This document shows, in pieces, positions 17,322 through 26,049 of a DNA stretch of 64,000 nucleotides. Every line of letters starts with the position of its first letter. Within the stretch, counting starts at the first letter, position 1. The stretch is from Zhihengliuella flava. GTDB lineage: Bacteria; Actinomycetota; Actinomycetes; Actinomycetales; Micrococcaceae. The notes beneath the pieces were generated by a model. That model saw nothing but the letters and a program-made list of their open reading frames with translations, ran no database searches and was not told where the DNA came from. Made by a program: the position numbers and the translations under genes. The DNA is taken from NCBI RefSeq assembly GCF_015751895.1, contig NZ_JADOTZ010000001.1, positions 496,001 to 560,000 of the forward strand. Direction: 5' to 3'.

Positions 17322-17352
17322 AGGGCCCGGCGAGTTGAACTCGCCGGGCCCT
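17322..17352. terminator. terminator shared by AI-2E gene and tRNA-Pro
   Basis: Arms agggcccggcgagtt (17322-17336) and its complement (17338-17352). On the minus strand it follows the tRNA-Pro 3' end and is followed by CTTTTGTGTTT, a good T-tract. On the plus strand it is 30 bp past the AI-2E stop. Confidence 0.8.
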
Positions 17353-17354
17353 GG

Positions 17355-17431
17355 TGGTCGGGCTGACAGGATTTGAACCTGCGACCCCATCACCCCCAGT
17401 GATGTGCGCTACCAAGCTGCGCCACAGCCCG
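17355..17431 (-). tRNA. tRNA-Pro (anticodon GGG)
   Basis: A 77-nt cloverleaf on the minus strand. The acceptor stem CGGGCTG pairs with CAGCCCG, the D-arm is GCGCAGCTTGGTAGCGC, and the anticodon stem CATCA/TGATG encloses loop CTGGGGG, giving anticodon GGG. The T-arm contains GGTTCAAATCC. Discriminator A and an encoded CCA end are present. GGG reads CCC/CCU proline codons. Confidence 0.95.
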
Positions 17432-17553
17432 AAGTTTTCGCAGCGTTCTCCCCGGTCGGGCCGAGGTACCGTCTGCGAAAAGCTCCTCAAACACTCTACC
17501 CCATCACCCGCCCGGAACGCGCATCGAACGCGGTGAGCGCGTGGCGGATCACC

Positions 17554-19089
17554 CTAGCGCCGCTTGCTGCGCTTCTCCCGGACACGCATCCCGATCTCAA
17601 TCGGGGTGCCCGCGAACCCGAACGTCTCGCGGAGGCGGCGGGTAATGAACCGGCGGTAGCCCTGATCCAGGAAGCCCGTCGTGAACAACACGAATCGAGG
17701 CGGCCGCGAGGACGCCTGCGTCGCAAAGAGAATCCGCGGCTGCTTACCACCGCGCACCGGATGCGGATGCGCGGCCACGAGCTCACCCAAGAAGGCGTTG
17801 AGCTTGCCGGTGGGGATGCGAGTGTCCCATGACTCCAGCGCTGTCGACAGAGCGGGCACCAGCTTGTCCTTGTGCCAGCCGGTCTTGGCGGACAGGTTGA
17901 CCCGCGGGGCCCAGTGGACGTGCGCCAGATCCCGCTCGATTTCCCGCTCCAAGTAGTAACGACGCTCGTCGTCCAAGGTGTCCCACTTATTGAAAGCCAA
18001 CACCAGGGCACGACCAGAGTCGATCGTCATCTGCAAGATGCGGACATCCTGTTCGGAGAGCACCTCATCGACGGCCAACAGGACGACGGCGACCTCCGCT
18101 TTATCGAGGGCACTCTGTGTCCGGAGGGAGGCGTAGTAGTCCGACCCGTGCGCCATGTGCTGGCGGCGCCGGATTCCTGCGGTATCGACGAAACGCCAGG
18201 TGCGCCCGCCCAGTTCCACGAGCTCGTCCACCGGGTCGCGGGTGGTGCCGGCAAAATTGTCTACCACCACGCGTTCTGAGCCAGCCAGCTTGTTCAGCAG
18301 CGACGACTTCCCCACGTTGGGGCGCCCGATAAGAGCCACCCGGCGTGGTCCGCCGCGCGGAACCAGTCCCCCATGTGCGGAGTGCTCCGGCAGCTTCTTC
18401 AACAGATCATCGAGCAAATCGGCCGTGCCTCGCCCATGCAGCGCGGACACGGGATAAGGCTGTCCGAACCCGAGGCTCCAGAGGGCGTGTGCCTCGGCCT
18501 CTTGATTGAAATCGTCGATCTTGTTGGCCACCAGGAACACGGGTTTCTGGATGCGACGGAGCATCTTGACCACAGATTCGTCGGTCGCGGTGGCACCCAC
18601 CATCGCGTCGACGACGAAGATGACTGCATCGGCCAGATCCGCGGCGATTTCCGCCTGTTCAGCCACGCGGGCATGAATGCCCTTCGCGTCGTGCTCCCAC
18701 CCGCCGGTATCGACGAGCGTAAAGGGGCGCCCCTCCCATTCGGCCTGGTACGAGACTCGATCGCGTGTCACGCCGGGAACGTCCTCGACGACGGCTTCGC
18801 GGCGCCCAATGATGCGGTTCACCAAGGTCGACTTGCCGACGTTCGGACGCCCGATGATCGCCACCACCGGCGGAATCTCGTCGTCGTCCTCCACGAAGCC
18901 GTCCTCGGAGAGAGCGGCGAGCAGGGCGGCGTCATCCTCGTCGAGATCGTAATCGTCGAGGCCGGCGCGCAGCGAGGCCATCCGGGCCTCAGCGTCCTCG
19001 TCGGAGATCTGCGCGAAACGCTCGGCGACTTGGTCCTCACCCGCGGGCAGGTATTCCTCGTCCTCGCCCGGGTAGGCGGCATCAGTCAT
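17554..19089 (-). CDS. der: ribosome biogenesis GTPase Der (EngA)
   Basis: An essential 50S-assembly GTPase with two tandem G domains and a C-terminal KH-like domain; 511 aa. The first P-loop GRPNVGKST is at residues 80-88 and the second GRPNVGKSS about 175 residues later; each has its DTGGW or DTAGI switch. The first 73 residues form an acidic extension usual in actinobacterial Der. Start ATG 19089 ([12 protein letters not shown]) is chosen over an unsupported upstream frame to 19194. It is last in the parA-to-der minus-strand series, 58 bp after cmk. Confidence 0.95.
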   Translation of the reverse strand: MTDAAYPGEDEEYLPAGEDQVAERFAQISDEDAEARMASLRAGLDDYDLDEDDAALLAALSEDGFVEDDDEIPPVVAIIGRPNVGKSTLVNRIIGRREAVVEDVPGVTRDRVSYQAEWEGRPFTLVDTGGWEHDAKGIHARVAEQAEIAADLADAVIFVVDAMVGATATDESVVKMLRRIQKPVFLVANKIDDFNQEAEAHALWSLGFGQPYPVSALHGRGTADLLDDLLKKLPEHSAHGGLVPRGGPRRVALIGRPNVGKSSLLNKLAGSERVVVDNFAGTTRDPVDELVELGGRTWRFVDTAGIRRRQHMAHGSDYYASLRTQSALDKAEVAVVLLAVDEVLSEQDVRILQMTIDSGRALVLAFNKWDTLDDERRYYLEREIERDLAHVHWAPRVNLSAKTGWHKDKLVPALSTALESWDTRIPTGKLNAFLGELVAAHPHPVRGGKQPRILFATQASSRPPRFVLFTTGFLDQGYRRFITRRLRETFGFAGTPIEIGMRVREKRSKRR

Positions 19090-19147
19090 CGTTACTCGTT
19101 CCTTCGTTTCTGGCAGGCCGTGGTCAATCGCTCCAGTGTAGTCGTTG

Positions 19148-19813
19148 CTACCCCTCGTCGACCAACGTGAGCACGGCCTGCACCGTTTGCTCAAAGGTCA
19201 GATCGGACGAGTCAAGGGTGATCACCCCATCGGAGGCACGCGTGAAGTTGGAGACGGTGGAATCTTTGGCATCGCGTTCGATGACCTGACGCTGGAGCGC
19301 CGCGGCATCCGCTTCCCCCAACTGAATCCCCCGCCGACGCAGTCGCGCCTCTTCGGAGGCCGTGAGCAAAATCCGCGTCTTCGCGTCTGGGGCCACCACC
19401 GTCGTGATGTCCCGGCCCTCGGCAACGATGCGCGGCTGCGCCGCGATGAGTGCGCGTTGACGTCGTACCATCTCCTCGCGCACGTCGAGATTGGTGGCAA
19501 CGGCCGAAACGGCCTCGGAGACGAACGGTAACCGGATCGTCTCCGTGACATCCGTCCCGTGGATCCTCACCCGCTCGAGGCTCGGATCAGTACTGATCTC
19601 CAACTCGGCCGCGCGCACTGCCTGGGCGACGGCGTCGGCATCGTCGAGATCCGTTCCCGCATCAAGGCAGTGCCACGTGACGGCGCGGTACATGGCACCG
19701 GTATCGAGGTAGGCGGCACCGAGCCGTCGCGCCGCTTCCTTGGCTACCGAGGACTTGCCGGAGCCCGACGGGCCATCAATCGCCACCACCAGGGCTGCAT
19801 CCGTTACGGTCAC
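19148..19813 (-). CDS. cmk: cytidylate kinase
   Basis: Phosphorylates CMP/dCMP using ATP. The 221-aa chain has the P-loop GPSGSGKSS at residues 14-22 and the DTGAMYRAV block. GTG 19813 is taken as start because GGAAGG lies 7 nt upstream and the GTGA overlaps the tyrA stop by 4 bp, a sign of translational coupling. A longer in-frame start at 19828 is less likely. It precedes der, as in mycobacteria. Confidence 0.94.
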   Translation of the reverse strand: MTVTDAALVVAIDGPSGSGKSSVAKEAARRLGAAYLDTGAMYRAVTWHCLDAGTDLDDADAVAQAVRAAELEISTDPSLERVRIHGTDVTETIRLPFVSEAVSAVATNLDVREEMVRRQRALIAAQPRIVAEGRDITTVVAPDAKTRILLTASEEARLRRRGIQLGEADAAALQRQVIERDAKDSTVSNFTRASDGVITLDSSDLTFEQTVQAVLTLVDEG

Positions 19814-20925
19814 TGAACTACCTTCCACTCACGTTCGGTCAAGAATTCCATCAACTCGGCGCTTCGGCCCGGCAACACGGAAATCTCCACCATGCCGACG
19901 TCATGCCCCGACGAATGCTCCATCCGCAGATCCTCGATATTCACACCTGCCGAGCCGACTGCGGTGAGCAATTCCGCGATCTGCCCCGGACGGTCATCGA
20001 CGATCACCGTGACGACGGAGAAAGCCTGCGGCGGAGCACCGTGTTTGCCCGGAATGCGCGCGTGGCCCGCATTGCCCTCGCTCATCAGTTCAGCAAGGTC
20101 CAACAGAGCCCCCTCGGCGTGCGGGTCCTCCAGCGTGCCGATGAGCCGGTTCAGGTCCTCCCGCAATCCGTACAAGATCTTGACCAGTTCGCCGGAATTG
20201 TGGCTCAGGATCTGGATCCACAGCTTGGGGTCACTCGCGGCGATGCGCGTGGTGTCCCGCAGTCCGTTGCCGGCGAGCGCGAGGGCATGCCCGGGCGCGT
20301 TCATCAGGCGCGATGCGAGCAGGGACGACGCCACTTGCGGGAAGTGAGAGACGAGGGCGACGGCGGCGTCGTGTTCTTCGGCGCTCAAGCGCACAATCGT
20401 GGCCCCGAGGTCGATGCCCACATCCGTGGCGGCGCGCACCGCGCGCGCGGAGGACGTCGCGTGGGCGCACACGACCCATGGCATGGCGGTGAAGAGTTCG
20501 CCCCGTGCTGCCGCTGGCCCGGACTTCTCGCGTCCTGCCATGGGATGGGCGCCCACGTACCGGCTCAGCTGCTGCTCCGACAATTCACCACGATCACACC
20601 GAAGACGCAATTGACGCAGGATGCTGCCCTTCACGGAAGCAATGTCGAGCACAATGGCGTCGTCGTAGTGCGTCAGTGCGTCAGCGACGACGTCGGCGGT
20701 GACATCCGGTGGGGCGGCGACGACGACGAGGCGAGGAACCGTTTCTTCCCCCTGCTGCAGCACAGTGCCGGCGCCAATGTCCTGCGCCACGCGGGCGGCC
20801 GTCGGCGAGGGGTCTGACAACCACACCTCGACGCCGAGCCGGCTCAACCCCAAGCCGAGGCTCGCGCCGAGCAAGCCCGTGCCGATCACCAACACCGGCC
20901 CCGTCACATGGTGAGCTGCGGACAC
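19810..20925 (-). CDS. tyrA: prephenate dehydrogenase with C-terminal ACT domain
   Basis: NAD(P)-dependent oxidation of prephenate to 4-hydroxyphenylpyruvate in tyrosine synthesis; 371 aa. A Rossmann motif GTGLLGASLG is at residues 16-25. The catalytic block YVGAHPMAGREKSGP follows at about 125-140. An ACT-type domain lies at about 295-371 (VTVIVDDRPGQIAELL), likely for feedback control by tyrosine. It overlaps cmk by 4 bp, an arrangement also seen in other Micrococcales (from memory). Confidence 0.93.
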   Translation of the reverse strand: MSAAHHVTGPVLVIGTGLLGASLGLGLSRLGVEVWLSDPSPTAARVAQDIGAGTVLQQGEETVPRLVVVAAPPDVTADVVADALTHYDDAIVLDIASVKGSILRQLRLRCDRGELSEQQLSRYVGAHPMAGREKSGPAAARGELFTAMPWVVCAHATSSARAVRAATDVGIDLGATIVRLSAEEHDAAVALVSHFPQVASSLLASRLMNAPGHALALAGNGLRDTTRIAASDPKLWIQILSHNSGELVKILYGLREDLNRLIGTLEDPHAEGALLDLAELMSEGNAGHARIPGKHGAPPQAFSVVTVIVDDRPGQIAELLTAVGSAGVNIEDLRMEHSSGHDVGMVEISVLPGRSAELMEFLTEREWKVVQ

Positions 20926-20988
20926 GCTTGTTCCCTTCTTGGCGAGGGCCGGTCTGCCGGCCGTATCGATGATCAGTGGTCTGGGTGC

Positions 20989-21984
20989 TTACATCTCCAC
21001 GGAGGCAAGCAGATGGCCAACCTCCTGCGGGCCGAGCGCGCGGACCACGCCCTGCTTCTGGTCGCCCAGCCGCAACGGGCCCATCTCGAGCCGGACCAAG
21101 CGCTTGACGGGGAAGCCCACGGCGTCGAACATGCGCCGCACAACGCGATTACGTCCCGAGTGCAGGACGACCTCGATGAGCACCTTGCCCGGCGTGGAAT
21201 CAACCAGCTTGAACGAGTCGACGTTGGCCACCCCGTCCTCGAGCTCGACTCCACGCTTGAGCTGTGCGCCCACGCCTTGGGGCAACGGGCCGTTGACCTG
21301 AACCAAGTACTTCTTCGGGACCTCGTACGAAGGGTGCGTAAGCCGGTTCGCCAGCTCGCCGTCGTTCGTCAGGATCAGCAGGCCCTCCGTGTTGACGTCC
21401 AGGCGACCGACGTGGAAAAGACGCACGTTCTTGTCCTTGACGTAGTCGCTGATGCACCGACGCCCCTCAGGGTCCTCCATCGTCGAGACCACGCCGCGCG
21501 GCTTATTGAACACGAAGTACTTGAGCGTCTCGTTGAGCTGAATCCGCATGCCGTCGACGTGAACGGCATCGCGAGCAGGATCAATCCGAACGCCCAGCTC
21601 GGTCACGACCTCGCCGTTGACCTCAACCCGTCCCTCGGCAATTAACTCCTCGCTGACGCGACGGGAAGCGACGCCCGCGTTAGCCATCACCTTCTGCAGG
21701 CGAATCCCGTCCTCGGTGCTCGGAACGGGCTTGGGCCCGGGCCGGCGCGCCGGCTTGTTCGGCTTCTTGACCGCGCCGAGCTGCCGTCCGAACCGCTCCT
21801 TGGCGAAGGCCTTCGTCTTCTGTTGGCCGCGCGCGGCCGGCTTAGCCGACTTGCTGGCCGATGAGGACTTGCCCTGGCCCCCGGCCTTCGGCTTCCCGGA
21901 GCCCTGCTGGCGGGGTTTTCCGGCGTTCGGGGCCGAGGACGACTTTTTCTTGCCGCGGCCGGAGCCGCCTTGCGGTGACTGCAT
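20989..21984 (-). CDS. rluB: 23S rRNA pseudouridine synthase, RluB/RsuA family
   Basis: A 331-aa enzyme. Residues 1-90 are basic and low in complexity (Lys/Ser/Gly/Pro/Ala). An S4 RNA-binding domain follows (IRLQKVMANAGVASRRVSE), then the RsuA/RluB catalytic domain with the aspartate in GRLDVNTEGLLILTNDG. The basic tail may add RNA affinity. ATG 21984 has GAGGAA 7 nt upstream; the ATG at 22026 directly after the scpB stop has no site. It is in a likely operon with scpB. The exact target uridine is inferred from the family only. Confidence 0.9.
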   Translation of the reverse strand: MQSPQGGSGRGKKKSSSAPNAGKPRQQGSGKPKAGGQGKSSSASKSAKPAARGQQKTKAFAKERFGRQLGAVKKPNKPARRPGPKPVPSTEDGIRLQKVMANAGVASRRVSEELIAEGRVEVNGEVVTELGVRIDPARDAVHVDGMRIQLNETLKYFVFNKPRGVVSTMEDPEGRRCISDYVKDKNVRLFHVGRLDVNTEGLLILTNDGELANRLTHPSYEVPKKYLVQVNGPLPQGVGAQLKRGVELEDGVANVDSFKLVDSTPGKVLIEVVLHSGRNRVVRRMFDAVGFPVKRLVRLEMGPLRLGDQKQGVVRALGPQEVGHLLASVEM

Positions 21985-22026
21985 GTTGGTGTTCCTCACG
22001 TTGATTCTCGGCCTCGGCCCACGCAT

Positions 22027-22611
22027 CTAGAGGTCTGCGTCGAGGGCGTCGAGTTCGTCAATCCCCGGCAGGTGCGGCGAGAGCTGCGGCAGCTCGGAGA
22101 TACTGTCTAATCCCAATCTTTCCAGAAAGTACGACGTCGTCTGGTACAGCACGGCTTGGGACTCGGGATCCGTACCGGCTTCCTCCACCAAGGACCGGGC
22201 AGCCAAGGTACGCATGACTGAGTCTACGTTGACCCCGCGGATAGCCGCGATCTTGCCGCGAGAGACGGGCTGTCGGTAGGCCACAACAGCGAGCGTTTCG
22301 AGGGCGGCCTGGGTCAGGCGCGCCGTCTGACCGTCCATGACGAACTGGGAGACATAGTCACCAAGATCACGCCGCGAATAGAAGCGCCATCCCCCGCCCA
22401 CCTCGCGCAACTCGTATCCGCGCCCGGTCAGAGAGGCGGCTATTTCAGCCAGCGCATCCGCTACCTCCGGCGCGCTCACACCAAAGACTCGGGCGAAGCG
22501 GTCCACCGTCACCGGTTCATCGGTCACCATCAACACGGCTTCGATCCCCGCTCGCAGTCCCCCGGGCATGGCATCGATGTCAGCACCTGCGGTGAGCCGT
22601 GCCTCGCTCAT
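22027..22611 (-). CDS. scpB: segregation and condensation protein B
   Basis: Winged-helix kleisin-associated subunit of the SMC-ScpAB condensin; 194 aa. The middle contains ESLTAL-like family blocks (ALETLAVVAYRQPVSRGKIAAIRGVNVDSVM) typical of ScpB. It overlaps scpA by 4 bp (ATGA), so translation is probably coupled. No smc gene is in the window. Confidence 0.95.
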   Translation of the reverse strand: MSEARLTAGADIDAMPGGLRAGIEAVLMVTDEPVTVDRFARVFGVSAPEVADALAEIAASLTGRGYELREVGGGWRFYSRRDLGDYVSQFVMDGQTARLTQAALETLAVVAYRQPVSRGKIAAIRGVNVDSVMRTLAARSLVEEAGTDPESQAVLYQTTSYFLERLGLDSISELPQLSPHLPGIDELDALDADL

Positions 22612-23528
22612 GTCGCCTCCTCTTCGAACGCGCCGGGCCCGCCGCGGGGGGTCGCCGCGGGCACGGCCGGGACGTCGTCGTACTCCTCCCGGAGATGTCC
22701 TGCGTCCCAGTCCCGGTCACCGATCCACTCGACCACAAGATCCCCCAGCGGATCGGCCTGATCAAACGTCACCGCACGGTCGCGAAACATCTCCAACAGC
22801 GCAAGAAACCGGGCGACCACTTCGAGCCGATGGGCAGCGTCCTGAGTCAGCTGAGCAAAACTCAGCCGGGGCTGCCCTTGGAGGCGCTCGGCGATGATGG
22901 CCGCCTGCTCCCGGACACTGACAGCGGGCGCATGCAGGTGTTCGAGTCCGACTTCTGTCGCCGGTACCGGCTTGGGAGCTAGGGCGCGCTCGGCGAGCGC
23001 GGCAAAGTCGGCCGGCGTCGTCTTCCACAACAACTCCGGCAGCAGCTGCGCAAACTGCGGTTCGAGGCTCACCTGGCGAGCGAATCGACCGGACTCGGCC
23101 TCGAAGCGTTGGTTCAATTCTCGGGCGACCGCTTTAAAGGCCTTGTACTGCAGCAGCCGGGCGAAGAGGAGATCGCGGGCTTCCAACAGCGCAATGTCCT
23201 CTTCACTTTCCACCTCGCCTGACGGCACGAGCCGCGCTGCCTTGAGGTCCAATAGCGTGGCTGCGACTACGAGGAATTGCGTCGTCTCGTCGAGTGCCCG
23301 GTGACTGACGCGGGTGCGCAGTTCCTTGAGGTACGCGATGAACTCATCGGTGACCGCCGCGAGGGCGATTTCCGTGATGTCCAGTTGACGCTTGCCGATG
23401 AGATTCAGCAGGACCTCGAAGGGGCCGCTGAAGTGCTCGAGCGTGACGGCGAAGCCGGGCGCGTTCGGCTCCGGCGCCGGCTCGTCGTGGCCAGCCGCCT
23501 CCGTCGCGACAACGGTCTCAGTGGTCAC
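22608..23528 (-). CDS. scpA: segregation and condensation protein A (kleisin)
   Basis: A 306-aa kleisin that bridges SMC heads. The N-terminal signature FSGPFEVLLNLIGKRQLDITEI is present (residues 33-54), followed by a helical middle and a C-terminal winged helix (VTFDQADPLGDLVVEWIGD... style block). The tail after about 280 is acidic and Pro/Gly-rich. It lies 5 bp after parA and overlaps scpB, which links partition and condensation in one transcript. Confidence 0.95.
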   Translation of the reverse strand: MTTETVVATEAAGHDEPAPEPNAPGFAVTLEHFSGPFEVLLNLIGKRQLDITEIALAAVTDEFIAYLKELRTRVSHRALDETTQFLVVAATLLDLKAARLVPSGEVESEEDIALLEARDLLFARLLQYKAFKAVARELNQRFEAESGRFARQVSLEPQFAQLLPELLWKTTPADFAALAERALAPKPVPATEVGLEHLHAPAVSVREQAAIIAERLQGQPRLSFAQLTQDAAHRLEVVARFLALLEMFRDRAVTFDQADPLGDLVVEWIGDRDWDAGHLREEYDDVPAVPAATPRGGPGAFEEEAT

Positions 23529-23533
23529 GGATC

Positions 23534-24430
23534 TTACGGAGCGCCACCGCGGGCGATGAGCTCCTTGGCCAGCGTCCGGTAGGCCTCCGCACCGGCGTGA
23601 TTGGCCGCGTAGGACGTAATAGGTTCCGCCGCGACATTCGCATCGGCAAATTTGATGGTCCGCTTAATGACCGTCTCAAAGACCTTGTCGCCGAACGCCT
23701 CAAGCAAGCGTCCCACCACCTCGCGGCTATGCAGCGTCCGCGCGTCATACATCGTCGCCAAGACGCCGTCGATGGTCAGGTTCGGGTTGAGCCGGTCCTG
23801 AACCTTCTCGATCGTCTCCACGAGCAGAGCGACGGCGCGCAAGGCAAAGAATTCGGCTGTCAGCGGGATGATGACGCCGTGCGCAGCGGTCAGCGCGTTG
23901 ACCGTCAGCAGGCCCAGCGACGGCTGGCAATCGATCAGGATGACGTCATAGTCGTCGGCCACCTTGCGGAGCGCCATCGCCAACACCTGCTCGCGTGCCA
24001 CCTCATTGACCAGCTGCACCTCAGCAGCCGAGAGATCGATGTTTGCCGGTAGCAGGTCGATTCCCTCAATGCCGGTGTCCAACAGGGCGTCCGAAACGTC
24101 CGTATGGCGATCCATCAACACGTTGTAGACGGTCACGTCCAAGTCGTGCGGCTGGATCCCAAAGCCCGCGGACAGTGCTCCTTGCGGGTCAAAGTCAACC
24201 AACAGCACCCGACGCCCGAACTCGGCCAGCGAGGCAGCGAGGTTGATCGTGGACGTCGTCTTCCCGACTCCGCCCTTCTGATTGACCATGGCGATGATCC
24301 GTGCCGGCCCATGTTCCGCCAGTGGTTGCGGCTCCGGGAACTCGGTGAGGGGTCGCCCCGTCGGCCCCAGCGCAGGCGGCTCCTTCAGCAGGCCGGCGGT
24401 GCGGGTACGGGTGCCCTTGACCTCACTCAC
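23534..24430 (-). CDS. chromosome-partitioning type ParA (Soj) ATPase
   Basis: A 298-aa ParA ATPase with QKGGVGKTTS at about 51-60, VDFDPQGALSAG (Walker A') and VILIDCQPSLGLL (Walker B). It resembles Rv1708, the ParA paralogue upstream of scpA in mycobacteria; the true parA beside parB/gidB lies elsewhere by analogy. GTG 24430 (MSEVKG) is preferred over ATG-like frames to 24442. About 45 N-terminal residues precede the ATPase fold. Co-transcribed with scpA/scpB. Confidence 0.92.
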   Translation of the reverse strand: MSEVKGTRTRTAGLLKEPPALGPTGRPLTEFPEPQPLAEHGPARIIAMVNQKGGVGKTTSTINLAASLAEFGRRVLLVDFDPQGALSAGFGIQPHDLDVTVYNVLMDRHTDVSDALLDTGIEGIDLLPANIDLSAAEVQLVNEVAREQVLAMALRKVADDYDVILIDCQPSLGLLTVNALTAAHGVIIPLTAEFFALRAVALLVETIEKVQDRLNPNLTIDGVLATMYDARTLHSREVVGRLLEAFGDKVFETVIKRTIKFADANVAAEPITSYAANHAGAEAYRTLAKELIARGGAP

Positions 24431-24546
24431 GGTTCTAACCACTCATTTCGTCGATGGGTATGCGGTCGTGCTTCAAGGCTAACCCCGGCACGACGGCGAT
24501 TGTTGCCACGCGCCGCCCGGCGAGCCTTGACCTTAAAGTACAAGTG

Positions 24547-24586
24547 GAGGGTTGCAGCGATCGCCAGAACGACCCCTGCAACCCTC
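24547..24586 (-). terminator. putative terminator of dctA
   Basis: 11-bp arms gagggttgcag (24547-24557) and ctgcaaccctc (24576-24586) lie 20 bp past the dctA stop. No strong T-run follows, so the call is tentative. Confidence 0.45.
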
Positions 24587-24605
24587 GCCTCAGAAGTGCG
24601 CCGCG

Positions 24606-25910
24606 TTAGTGCGCCGCCGCTTCTACCTGCGCCTCGTCGAACGGACGCTCTCCAGCGAGCACGGCCCGGTTTTGTTCGAGGTCTAGTTCTCCCGTCCACT
24701 TGCCGATCAGCAGCGTCGCGACCGCGTTGCCGGTGAAGTTGGTCAGCGCTCTAGCTTCAGACATGAACTTATCGATCCCCACGATTACTCCCATGCCATC
24801 CAAAAGTTCCGGACGGTGCGCTTGGAGGCCAGCGGCCAGGGTGGCGAGACCTGCGCCCGTGACTCCCGCCGCACCCTTAGAAGCAATGATCATGAAGACC
24901 AACAGGCCGATCTGTTCGCCGAGGCTCATCGGCATCCCCATCGCCGTCGAGACGAACAGCGCCGCCATCGTGAGGTAAATCGCCGTGCCATCGAGATTGA
25001 AGGAGTAGCCCGTCGGCACCGTAATACCAACCACCGGCTTGGAGACGCCAGCGTGTTCCATCTTGGCAATCAGTCGCGGCAAGGCGGATTCCGAGGAGGA
25101 GGTGGAGAAGATCAGCAGGTACTCACGGGCCAGATACTTCAGCAACGCAAAAATGTTGACTCCGGTCACGGCCTTCAGCAGCGATCCGAGAACCACCACA
25201 ATGAAGACGGCGCAGGTGATGTAGAAGCTCGCCATCAGGATGAACATGGATCCGATCGCGGCCCACCCCGTGGCTCCCACGACGGCGGCGATCGCTCCGA
25301 AAGCGCCAATGGGGGCGACCCACATGATCATCATCATGAGGCGGAAAACCACGGCCTGAACGTTCTTGACGGCGTTCAGCACGGGTTCGCCGGCCGACCC
25401 CATCGACTGCAAAGCGAAGCCCACCAAGAGAGCCAAGACCAACGTGGGCAGGACCGGAATGGCACCGGGAATCATGCCCAGCAAAAAGTCGACGGTGTGC
25501 GAGTTTTCCCCAGCGGTGGCCGAATCATAAGGCTCCAGCTGCAGCCCCTCACCGGGATGAATGAGGTTGCCCACGAGCAGACCCAATCCGAGGGCAAAAG
25601 TGGACATGATCAAGAAGTACGCCAACGCGAGCCCGCCGACGCGCCCGACCGTGGCCGCCCGAGCAATTGACCCGACGCCGAGAACGATGGTGCAGAAAAT
25701 CACCGGGGCAATGATCATCTTGATCAGGGCGATGAAGGCCGTCGCCAACGGCTTGAGCGCCTGTCCGACCTCTGGGGCGACAAGGCCAACAATCGCGCCC
25801 AGGACGACGGCGGCGATCACCATAATGTACAGCCAGTGCGTGCGGTCCTTCTTCGCAGGTGGTCCGCTCGGCGGCGTCGTTGAGCCGGCGAGATCCGTTG
25901 CGGTCGCCAT
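24606..25910 (-). CDS. dctA: C4-dicarboxylate:cation symporter DctA (DAACS family)
   Basis: A 434-aa polytopic transporter importing succinate, fumarate and malate with H+ or Na+. Family signatures are visible: a serine-rich loop (FSTSSSESALP), GYSFNLDGTAIY and the NFTGNAVATLL block near the C-terminus. Start ATG 25910 with AAGGAG 8 nt upstream. It is divergent from the CitA/CitB-type two-component genes across 139 bp that hold a palindromic candidate operator, so induction by extracellular dicarboxylates is likely. Confidence 0.94.
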   Translation of the reverse strand: MATATDLAGSTTPPSGPPAKKDRTHWLYIMVIAAVVLGAIVGLVAPEVGQALKPLATAFIALIKMIIAPVIFCTIVLGVGSIARAATVGRVGGLALAYFLIMSTFALGLGLLVGNLIHPGEGLQLEPYDSATAGENSHTVDFLLGMIPGAIPVLPTLVLALLVGFALQSMGSAGEPVLNAVKNVQAVVFRLMMMIMWVAPIGAFGAIAAVVGATGWAAIGSMFILMASFYITCAVFIVVVLGSLLKAVTGVNIFALLKYLAREYLLIFSTSSSESALPRLIAKMEHAGVSKPVVGITVPTGYSFNLDGTAIYLTMAALFVSTAMGMPMSLGEQIGLLVFMIIASKGAAGVTGAGLATLAAGLQAHRPELLDGMGVIVGIDKFMSEARALTNFTGNAVATLLIGKWTGELDLEQNRAVLAGERPFDEAQVEAAAH

Positions 25911-25941
25911 GGGTGAACTCCTTAGAATGCAGTGTTTGCGT

Positions 25942-25962
25942 GCAACGTGTGATGCACGTTGC
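25942..25962. promoter_or_regulatory. palindromic candidate operator between dctA and citA-like gene
   Basis: gcaacgtg-tgatg-cacgttgc, 8-bp perfect arms with a 5-nt spacer, 32 bp upstream of the dctA start codon. The response regulator encoded next door is the natural candidate to bind it; this is inferred from position. Confidence 0.45.
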
Positions 25963-26049
25963 GTCATCACCCATCGTGAACCCGCGTGTGACCTACCCCA
26001 CGATTGAGTTCATACTGTTCACATCCCACCATCAGGAGGTCGACCGCGC

